NCBI GenBank assembly: GCA_023229465.1
Contig: JALNZE010000002.1
Location: 124,001-188,000 of the forward strand
Direction of reading: 5' to 3'
Source of the DNA: Chitinophagaceae bacterium
GTDB lineage: Bacteria; Bacteroidota; Bacteroidia; Chitinophagales; Chitinophagaceae
DNA length: 64,000 nucleotides
Of this stretch, positions 43,131-50,080 are shown one piece after another. The notes beneath the pieces are model-generated. The model worked only from the letters and a program-made list of their open reading frames with translations, was not told where the DNA came from and ran no database searches. The position numbers and the translations under genes were made by a program. Numbering within the stretch: position 1 is the stretch's first letter; each line of letters starts with the position of its first letter.

Positions 43131-43149
43131 TCCTTTTTGTTATTGTTTT

Positions 43150-43531
43150 ATTCAGGATCATTCTGAGCAAACACCTGAAAAAAATATTTGAAACAGGTGA
43201 GTTGCAGGAAGATGCAGTTATTTCCAAAATGGAAACAACTGCCGCAGACGGTAAAAGCTACGTTACGGCATTTTACAATCTTGACTATGCCGAAAATCAG
43301 GCAGCAAGAGAAATACCGATGAAAATGGCAGATTGGGTGCAGAAAATTGATGCCTTCCTGCAATTCAATGAATACAAAATTTTGAAAGATGCCGGAAAAG
43401 TGAGCCATGAAGTAGCAAAGAAACTGGCAGAGAAAGAATATGAAAAATATCGCATTACACAAGACAAGAGTTTTGAAAGTGATTTTGATAAAGAGGTGAA
43501 AAAACTCAATCCACCGAAAAAGAAAAAATGA
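43150..43531 (+). pseudogene. RhuM-family gene, 5' truncated with internal deletion
   Basis: The frame is readable from about ILSKHLKKIFETGELQEDAV; the N-terminal domain is lost at the IS21-type end. After AFYNLD the sequence jumps to YAENQAAREIPMKMADWVQK, the C-terminal region, skipping about 170 residues found in full RhuM (compare the copy at 45188-46198). The joint falls where both parental regions would share a short Leu-Asp segment. The C-terminal part (GKVSHEVAKKLAEKEYEKYR) is intact. It ends ATGA-coupled to the HsdR stub, as RhuM genes often lie within type I restriction operons. Confidence 0.8.
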
Positions 43532-43722
43532 GTAAGCCTATCACCGAAAATATCATAGAAGAATCAGCGATTGAAATTTTACAATCGCAGGGATGGGAAT
43601 ATGCCAATGGCAAAGAAATTTCACCCGAAGGGCTTTTTTGTGAAAGAGAAAATTACAGTCAGATTGTTTTGGTTAGTCGGTTATATATCCGGCGACATAA
43701 TCATAGTGGATTTCGCGGGTAA
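43528..43722 (+). pseudogene. type I restriction HsdR N-terminal stub
   Basis: The first ~48 codons read MSKPITENIIEESAIEILQS, GWEYANGKEISPEGLFCERE and NYSQIVL, the start of a type I restriction endonuclease R subunit. The similarity ends near 43671 and unrelated codons run to a stop. All nuclease and helicase motifs are absent. With the RhuM relic just upstream it marks the site of a deleted restriction-modification operon. Confidence 0.82.
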
Positions 43723-43887
43723 GAAACGATATTGGGCCATGTTATGACAGCTAACAAACCACCACAAAACAATTTTCCAGGGAAGAAGATAAAAACTTTA
43801 TGAATCAATATGGTTTTCCGGGAAATGAGCATGCACGGGACTAAAGTCCCAATATGAATTAAGGAGAATATCCGGTACCCACGCTCT

Positions 43888-43932
43888 GAAGAGCGTGGCA
43901 AAGAAGAGCGTGGCAAAGAAGAGCGTGGCAAA
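43888..43932. repeat. 15-bp unit repeated three times
   Basis: gaagagcgtggcaaa occurs three times in perfect tandem; the preceding cacgctct makes the first unit also half of a hairpin (CACGCTCT...AGAGCGTG). Confidence 0.85.
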
Positions 43933-44023
43933 TTTGTATAAAACTTACTTTCCCTCCGGGTCTCCCAACAGGAGTCTCTGCGGTTTTGAAGCCAATCTTA
44001 CCCATAATAACCGGCATCATTTT

Positions 44024-44126
44024 TTCGCCACTTTCTCCATTCAAAAACCCCCGTGGGTAGCCCCTGCAGGGCATAAAAGCGCTAAGGGTATGCTTCTGTT
44101 ACAGAGCGGTTATCCCGATGGGATAT
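44024..44126. repeat. ~100-bp interspersed repeat, copy A
   Basis: Begins ttcgccactttctccattc, contains ccccgtgggtagcccctg and cataaaagcgct, and ends gcggttatcccgatgggata. Closely similar copies lie at 44798-44900 and 46259-46358, all in the same orientation. Confidence 0.85.
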
Positions 44127-44198
44127 TTTTTCTCTTCTCCAAAAAATCGCCGGATCCTGCACGCTTCATTTCTCAACTACAACCCTTACAGCCAGGTA

Positions 44199-44747
44199 TT
44201 AACCTTCTTTTAAAGATGGGTTAAACACATTGTGGTTACCTTCTTCTAATTGAAGATCAGTATACTTCAGGTCTACCGAAAGAAACCGGTCCATAGCCAG
44301 TGGTGAATCAAAGCTCTTTACACCACTGTCATAACTTAATAGATATCTGTCAATGCCTTCTAAATGAACGATTTGCAGGCCAGGAGTAAGCAAATTATAA
44401 TTCTGTAATAATTTAAATTTACTTTGTTTGCCATATTTTTTTTCATCCTCCATATTTAATGCGGAACAATACCAGATTACTGCCTCTTTCAAGGCTTTAT
44501 CCATTTTTACAGTAGCGCGATCAAGGTTCTGATAAACCAACAGTAAATAAAGTTGCATTTGACCATCACCCCGCAGATAAATAAACAATTTATTTCGGTT
44601 ACCATAGGCAAAATGATTGAATGTATTTGCAGGGATGATCTCCATCAGTCCTGCAAAAAATCTGGGACTATCCTCATGGTAAACATAATGTATACTACTT
44701 TCAGGATTGTGCATTACCGGATTATGGCACAAATAAAAATTGGACAT
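44199..44747 (-). CDS. hypothetical protein
   Basis: A 182-residue soluble protein with no signal peptide or known motif that I can recognise. It has several aromatic-rich stretches (HYVYHEDSPRFFAGL, NKLFIYLRGDGQ). It lies between copies A and B of the ~100-bp repeat, so it may be island cargo. The frame is clean and its shadow frames are not, which supports it as a real gene. Confidence 0.55.
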   Translation of the reverse strand: MSNFYLCHNPVMHNPESSIHYVYHEDSPRFFAGLMEIIPANTFNHFAYGNRNKLFIYLRGDGQMQLYLLLVYQNLDRATVKMDKALKEAVIWYCSALNMEDEKKYGKQSKFKLLQNYNLLTPGLQIVHLEGIDRYLLSYDSGVKSFDSPLAMDRFLSVDLKYTDLQLEEGNHNVFNPSLKEG

Positions 44748-44797
44748 GCTGCTAAAAATTTAATTCCATAAAGTTAGATTAAAAGCAAATTACATTA

Positions 44798-44900
44798 TTC
44801 GCCACTTTCTCCATTCAAAAACCCCCGTGGGTAGCCTCTGCAGGGCATAAAAGCGCTTAGGGTACGCTTCTGTTACAGAGCGGTTATCCCGATGGGATAT
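44798..44900. repeat. ~100-bp interspersed repeat, copy B
   Basis: Near-identical to copy A. Its right end abuts the IS3 remnant at 44903 without a gap. Confidence 0.85.
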
Positions 44901-44902
44901 TT

Positions 44903-45157
44903 AAAACGATTAAAGATGCCCGGACAGAAATTTTTGAGTACCTCGAAATATATTATAATACCATAAGCCTGCACTCATCGCTTAACTATCAAAGCCCAAT
45001 ACAATTTGAAAACCTTTATGAGAAACAATGTACATTTGAAATGCACCAACAAACGGCGATGCTTTATACCGAAGAATCGTTTAATGAAAGGGGGTATATC
45101 GTTACTTATGACAATAAATACAGACGCACAAAAGAGGCAGAAGAATACGAAAAATAA
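44903..45157 (+). mobile_element. IS3-family transposase C-terminal remnant
   Basis: An open frame of 84 codons begins TIKDARTEIFEYLEIYYNTI and SLHSSLNYQSPIQFENLY, the end of an IS3 (IS150-type) transposase with the usual Tyr-Asn and Ser-Pro motifs. The catalytic DDE region is missing. The ~45 residues after that are unlike IS3 tails and may be fused foreign sequence. Confidence 0.75.
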
Positions 45158-45187
45158 TGCAAATATCAACACAAACTATTTTACCCA

Positions 45188-46198
45188 ATGGAAAACAAAT
45201 CACAGCTAATCATTTACCAAACCGAAAAGGGCGAAACTAAATTAGAGGTTCGTTTGGAAAACGAAACTGTGTGGCTTACTCAAAAGCTGATGGCAGAACT
45301 GTTTCAAACCTCGGTTGCAAATATTAACATCCACCTGAAAAATATTTTTGACGAGGGGGAGTTAGACCCCAAAGCAACTATTAAGGATTTCTTAATAGTT
45401 CGTTTGGAAGGCAACAGAGAGGTTAATCGCAGTATTGAGTATTACAATTTAGATGTAATCATTTCAGTTGGTTACAGAATAAAATCAACGGTAGCTACCC
45501 GTTTTCGCCAGTGGGCTACACAGCACATCAAAGAATATATTGTAAAAGGTTTTGTGTTGGATGATGAACGGCTGAAAAATCCCGATTTGCCTTTTGATTA
45601 TTTTGAAGAACTTATTAAACGAATTCAGGACATCAGAACTTCTGAAAGGCGTTTCTATCAAAAGATAACCGACATCTATGCCACCAGCGCTGACTACGAC
45701 CCAACGGATGAAAACAGTATTTTGTTTTTTCAAACCGTTCAAAACAAAATGCACTGGGCTATTACAGGAAAAACGGCAGCCTAAATAATTGCACAAAGAG
45801 CCGACAGCGACAAACCAAATATGGGCTTAACCAATTGGAGAGGAACAAAACCACGAAAACAAGATGTAGGTATTGCTAAAAATTATTTGAAAGAAAATGA
45901 ATTGGAAGCACTCAATAATTTGGTAGAGCAATATTTAATTTTTGCCACAGGACAAGCTACGCGTAGAATACCTATGTATATGAAAGATTGGATTGAAAAA
46001 TTGCACGGATTTTTAAAACTCAACGACAGGAACATTCTAGAACGTGCAGGAAAAATTTCGCACCAGGTAGCAATAGAGAAAGCAGAAAAAGAATATGACA
46101 GGTATCATTTAAAAATAAACAATGAAATTGAAAGCGATTTTGACAAAGCGATAAAAAAAATTGAAGCACCGAAAAGAAAAAATAAAAAGGGTAAATGA
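45188..46198 (+). pseudogene. RhuM-family gene interrupted by one in-frame stop
   Basis: A nearly complete RhuM (virulence RhuM family, about 336 codons): VWLTQKLMAELFQTSVANIN, YYNLDVIISVGYRIKS, FRQWATQHIKEYIVKGF, NKMHWAITGKTAA, then TAA at 45782-45784, then IIAQRADSDKPNMGLTNWRG and the C-terminal GKISHQVAIEKAEKEY in the same frame. A GAA to TAA change would explain it. A reinitiation ATG at 45821 could give the C-terminal half. The N-terminal part resembles a DNA-binding domain of phage and restriction loci. Confidence 0.88.
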
Positions 46199-46258
46199 TA
46201 GTAGCATCACAAGGCAATACTGAATTATTGAAGCTAACAAAAACAGCTTCTCATCTTA

Positions 46259-46358
46259 TTCGCCACTTTCTCCATTCACCCCCCGTGGGTAGCCCCTGCA
46301 GGGCATAAAAGTGCTTAGGGTATGCGCCTGTTACAGAGCGATTATTCCAATGGGATAT
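46259..46358. repeat. ~100-bp interspersed repeat, copy C
   Basis: More diverged than copies A and B (for example gcgattattccaatgggata at its end), in the same orientation. It lies upstream of the pRiA4b-like gene. Confidence 0.8.
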
Positions 46359-46450
46359 TTTTTTCATCTCAGGATAGTTGCCAAATGGTTCACTCTTTGT
46401 CCCCCCCCCTATATTCGGAAATTAGCATTATTTTTATATTTTACTACCCC

Positions 46451-46768
46451 ATGAAAAATTGCTATCATATTAAAATCAGCCTGGACAAAACAAATCCACT
46501 GATCTGGAGAGAAATTCTTGTTCCGGATAACTATACATTTTATCAATTACACCATACCTTACAAATCACCATGGGATGGACCAACTCGCATTTGTTTGAA
46601 TTTAACATAGAAGGGTTTCAGGTGGGGTATGTTTTTGATGATAGGATGGAGGATATAAGCCATGTGATCAATTGCCGGGATGCCAGGCTGGATGAACTCA
46701 TTACACACAAGGGGGAATCCATAGTTTTTACAGGCTCCTGTCCATTATGGCCGATAAGAAACATATAG
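46451..46768 (+). pseudogene. plasmid pRiA4b ORF-3 family protein, truncated
   Basis: From the ATG at 46451, 105 residues match the N-terminal half of this family: ISLDKTNPLIWREILVPDNY, FYQLHHTLQITMGWTNSHLF, then VGYVFDDR. The usual second half with the Tyr-Asp-Phe-Gly-Asp-x-Trp motif is missing; after HKGESIVFTG the sequence drifts and stops. It is probably a decayed gene. A C9 homopolymer lies ~40 bp upstream (46401-46409). Confidence 0.75.
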
Positions 46769-46769
46769 A

Positions 46770-48359
46770 CTATAAAGAAATGAAAAGATGGGTCGGCGCT
46801 AAATAATGCAATACCAGGTTAACCGATTTCCACAAAGTAAAAATACTGGTTAAAGTAACCAATCCGCCAATAGCGAAATACATGGTTCTTAAGGGGAGTT
46901 TGCCTACCAGCCTCGCGGCAATAGGCGCCGCGATAATACCGCCTATGATCAGTCCTAACACATCGGCGATGGGAATATGCCGCAACAGGATAAAAAAAGT
47001 AACGGCGCTGGCAAACACCACAAAAAATTCTGCCAGGCAAACCGAACCAATCACATAACGCGCGGATTTTCTTTTTGAAATTAAGGTACTGGTAACAAGG
47101 GCGCCCCATCCGCCACCGGCAAATGCATCCATTAGTCCGCCAATACCGGCCAGCCAGCCGGCCCGTTTTATTTTTTCCCCGCCCGTTTTTTTGCGCAGCG
47201 CTTTTTTAATGATAAAATAACCCAGGTAACCGGTGTACAAAGACAACGGTATCCGTACATAAGAAGAATATGCCTGCCCTATACAGGCCAATGTGGCGCC
47301 CGCGATGGCGCCGATGATACCGGGAATGACCAATGTCCTGAATAATTTTTTATTGATATTACCAAACCGGTGATGGCTATACCCCGAAACACCACTTGAA
47401 AATACACGCGCGGAATGTACCCTGCTGCTTACCACCGCGGGACTAACGCCATTGGCCAGCAGGAAAGTAGTAGAAATAGTGCCATATCCCATACCCAGGG
47501 AGCCATCCACCATCTGCGCCAGAAAACCGGTAAGCAACATGATGAGAAAAGAGCGGGTATCTATATAACCGGGAACAGCTTTAACCGCATCAAATACCTT
47601 TTGTGAGGGTATCAAAGAAAAAATGGTATGGCCAACAATCATACACACAAAGGCAAACAGGCACCACTTGACAATTTGCTGCCATTTTTTTTCTTTCGGC
47701 TTCTGCAGGTTTAACTCTTCCAAAGAAACCTGTTTGGCAACCAATATTTTTGTCAGGTCATTCAGTTGTCTTACTTTATCAGAAAAATCCCCATTCAGTG
47801 TTTGTCGTATGCTTTGCATATCATGCAGTACATCATCCATTTCATCCGGAATGATCTCGGTTAATACTTCCTTCAAACGTTTGGCTATGGTAGGCGATTT
47901 ACCATTGGTGGATATGGCGATTTTAAGGTTGCCTTTATTGACCACTGAGCTAAGGTAAAAATCACAGAGACCGGGCTTATCGGCAACATTTACCAATAAT
48001 TTTTTTTCTTTCGCGTCCATACGGATCTGTTCACTCACGGTAACATCATTCACCGCCGCGATTACAATATCGGCATGGGCAAGGTCATTGATATCATAGC
48101 TTTTTTCTATCAGCTTAATATTGTTACGTTGCAAAGCATATTGCCGGATATCATTACCAATGATTTTCGCCACCAATGTTACGGAAGTACCGGGCGAATT
48201 ATATAGAACAGCTTTTAACTTCTCCCATCCCACATATCCCCCGCCAACAATCAGTAAACGAAGCGTTTCTATTTTCAGAAAAACAGGGAATAGCCGGTTA
48301 CTTTCTGTAACCGGGTTACCTGTTTGTTCATCTTTAATATCGGTTTCTGTTAAGATCAT
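46770..48359 (-). CDS. precorrin-2 dehydrogenase (siroheme synthase N-domain) fused to TSUP transporter
   Basis: A 529-residue fusion. Residues about 20-215 are the CysG/Met8-type domain: NAD-binding LLIVGGGYVGWEKL, VIAAVNDVTVS, VNVADKPGLCDFYLSSVV and AISTNGKSPTIAKRLKE. Residues about 235-525 form a TSUP (TauE/SafE) membrane protein of about 8 helices with GGGWGALVTSTLI. The first part would oxidise precorrin-2 and perhaps insert iron to give siroheme; the second may move sulfite, sulfate or organosulfonate. It begins 1 bp after the cysI stop, so it is the last gene of the cys operon. Confidence 0.92.
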   Translation of the reverse strand: MILTETDIKDEQTGNPVTESNRLFPVFLKIETLRLLIVGGGYVGWEKLKAVLYNSPGTSVTLVAKIIGNDIRQYALQRNNIKLIEKSYDINDLAHADIVIAAVNDVTVSEQIRMDAKEKKLLVNVADKPGLCDFYLSSVVNKGNLKIAISTNGKSPTIAKRLKEVLTEIIPDEMDDVLHDMQSIRQTLNGDFSDKVRQLNDLTKILVAKQVSLEELNLQKPKEKKWQQIVKWCLFAFVCMIVGHTIFSLIPSQKVFDAVKAVPGYIDTRSFLIMLLTGFLAQMVDGSLGMGYGTISTTFLLANGVSPAVVSSRVHSARVFSSGVSGYSHHRFGNINKKLFRTLVIPGIIGAIAGATLACIGQAYSSYVRIPLSLYTGYLGYFIIKKALRKKTGGEKIKRAGWLAGIGGLMDAFAGGGWGALVTSTLISKRKSARYVIGSVCLAEFFVVFASAVTFFILLRHIPIADVLGLIIGGIIAAPIAARLVGKLPLRTMYFAIGGLVTLTSIFTLWKSVNLVLHYLAPTHLFISL

Positions 48360-48360
48360 T

Positions 48361-50028
48361 TTATACCAGTCCTTTCCGGGTTACAAAATCTCCAAAACCT
48401 TCCTGTTTATTTCTTTCTGTTTTAAATAAAAAAAACAAACCATCCAGTTCCAGCAATATCTCCTCTTCTGCAAGGTTCTCCCTGTAAATGCTGTTCAGGC
48501 GCGTTCCACAATGATCGCCGCCAAGGTGCATATTGTATTTACCATACGCGGTACCTACCAAACCAATCTCCGCTAAATAAGACCTGGCACAACCATTGGC
48601 ACAACCTGTCATGCGTATGATCATTTCTTCTTGTGTTAATGCATGTTTATTAAGCAGCGCTTCTATTTTACCAATAAGTACCGGCAAATAGCGTTGTGCT
48701 TCCGCCAATGCCAGCGGGCAGGTTGGAAATGCCACACAGGCCATTGAATTTTTTCGAACGCTACCGGTAGCTTCTGTATGGGAAATGATCTGAAATTGTT
48801 CTAAAACAGCATGAATGCTTTGCTTATCGGTTGGCTGCACATCGCTGATGATCACATTCTGGTTACAGGTAAACCGGAAATTAGCTTTGCCTGTTTTTGC
48901 TACTTCCCGCAGTGCGGATTTTAAAGCGACCTTTTCATCATCCAATATTCTTCCGTTCTCAACAAATACCGTGTAATACCAAAGCCCTTCAGCGTTTTGT
49001 TGCCATCCATAATAATCCATGCGGTCTGTAAAACTATACTCCATAGCCGGAGCCAGAGCAAAACCGGTTCTTTTTTCCAATTCATTTATAAACCAATCCA
49101 CGCCATATTTGTCAAGCGTATATTTTAATCTCGCCAGCTTCCGGTCGCTCCTGTTACCATAATCACGTTGTATTGTTGCAATTGCATAGATCGCTTTCAA
49201 CGTTTTTTCTTCACTGCCGGCAAAACCAATAACGGTAGCCAGCCTGGCATAGGTTGCCGGGTTGCCGTGCGTGGTAGATAAACCGCCGCCAACAGCGATA
49301 TTGAATCCTTTCAGTTCGTCATTCTCAATCACAGCGATCAATCCTACGTCATTGGCAAAAACATCCACATCATTATTGGGTGGGATGGCAATGCCTATTT
49401 TAAATTTTCGCGGCAGGTACCGGTCCTGGTATAAGGGATCTTCTTCGTCTTTTTTATCGAGCAGTTTTTCTTCATCCAGCCATATCTCGTAGTATGCCCT
49501 TGTTTTGGGCATCAGCATCTCACTGATCTTATCGGCATACGCGAATATTTGCGCATGAATGGGCGATTGCCCTGGATGGGAACTACACAAAACATTCCGG
49601 TTAATATCGCCACAGGTGGCGATAGAATCCAGTTTTGCTTCATTAAATGCCTGTATGGCAGGTTTTATGTTTGATTTGATGATACCATGTAACTGCACTG
49701 TTTGCCGCGTAGTGATCTTTATCACACCCGTTGCGTTCTCCCCCGCTATATCATGAATAGCTATCCATTGCTGTGGCGTTACAAAGCCACCGGGCAAACG
49801 CAAACGGATCATGAAAGAAAATAAACGATCCAGTTTTTTCGCGGCCCGTTCCTCCCGCCTGTCACGGTCATCCTGCTGGTACATACCATGAAATTTGATC
49901 ACGGCCTGGTCATCTTCGCGAATGGCGCCTGTAATCTCATCCCGCAAACTTTCCCTGATCGTTCCGCGCAGGTTATCACTTGCCTGTTTAATCTTTTCAA
50001 TATTTGATACACTGTTTTTTTTGGACAT
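48361..50028 (-). CDS. cysI: assimilatory sulfite reductase hemoprotein
   Basis: A 555-residue siroheme/[4Fe-4S] enzyme reducing sulfite to sulfide. Cluster ligands are Cys-X5-Cys in ACVAFPTC and Cys-X3-Cys in TGCANGCARSY. Siroheme-binding arginines lie in TTRQTVQLHG and the RLPGGF region near 75. Length 555 is near the usual 550-570. It follows the cobA-cysJ fusion, so both subunits and the cofactor enzymes are made together. A ferredoxin-dependent relative or nitrite reductase is less likely, given the CysJ partner. Confidence 0.93.
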   Translation of the reverse strand: MSKKNSVSNIEKIKQASDNLRGTIRESLRDEITGAIREDDQAVIKFHGMYQQDDRDRREERAAKKLDRLFSFMIRLRLPGGFVTPQQWIAIHDIAGENATGVIKITTRQTVQLHGIIKSNIKPAIQAFNEAKLDSIATCGDINRNVLCSSHPGQSPIHAQIFAYADKISEMLMPKTRAYYEIWLDEEKLLDKKDEEDPLYQDRYLPRKFKIGIAIPPNNDVDVFANDVGLIAVIENDELKGFNIAVGGGLSTTHGNPATYARLATVIGFAGSEEKTLKAIYAIATIQRDYGNRSDRKLARLKYTLDKYGVDWFINELEKRTGFALAPAMEYSFTDRMDYYGWQQNAEGLWYYTVFVENGRILDDEKVALKSALREVAKTGKANFRFTCNQNVIISDVQPTDKQSIHAVLEQFQIISHTEATGSVRKNSMACVAFPTCPLALAEAQRYLPVLIGKIEALLNKHALTQEEMIIRMTGCANGCARSYLAEIGLVGTAYGKYNMHLGGDHCGTRLNSIYRENLAEEEILLELDGLFFLFKTERNKQEGFGDFVTRKGLV

Positions 50029-50080
50029 ATTTCTTTTTTGATCAGGTATTACTTATTCTTATTCGCGCAACGCGTTAACA

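Larger units (their letters stand above)
42636..43149. other. 514-bp gene-free stretch upstream of the toxin-antitoxin operon
   Basis: It contains the promoter above, CCAACGCTTCTGGGACAC near 42731-42748 (one difference from the copy at 40991), the second group II intron remnant, a GGGCAATTGCCC palindrome near 43018-43029, and an IS21-type end. No intact gene. Confidence 0.7.
43723..44198. other. 476-bp gene-free stretch with several repeats
   Basis: It contains GGGACTaaAGTCCC at about 43840-43853, like the hairpin near 35266, a 15-bp unit (gaagagcgtggcaaa) repeated three times at 43888-43932, and copy A of the ~100-bp interspersed repeat. No gene is supported. Confidence 0.6.

Noticed and set aside
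43859..44074. Minus-strand open frame over the 15-bp tandem repeat
   Set aside because: It is open only because the 15-bp unit has no stop in that frame, and the translated repeat (CHALL) is an artefact.
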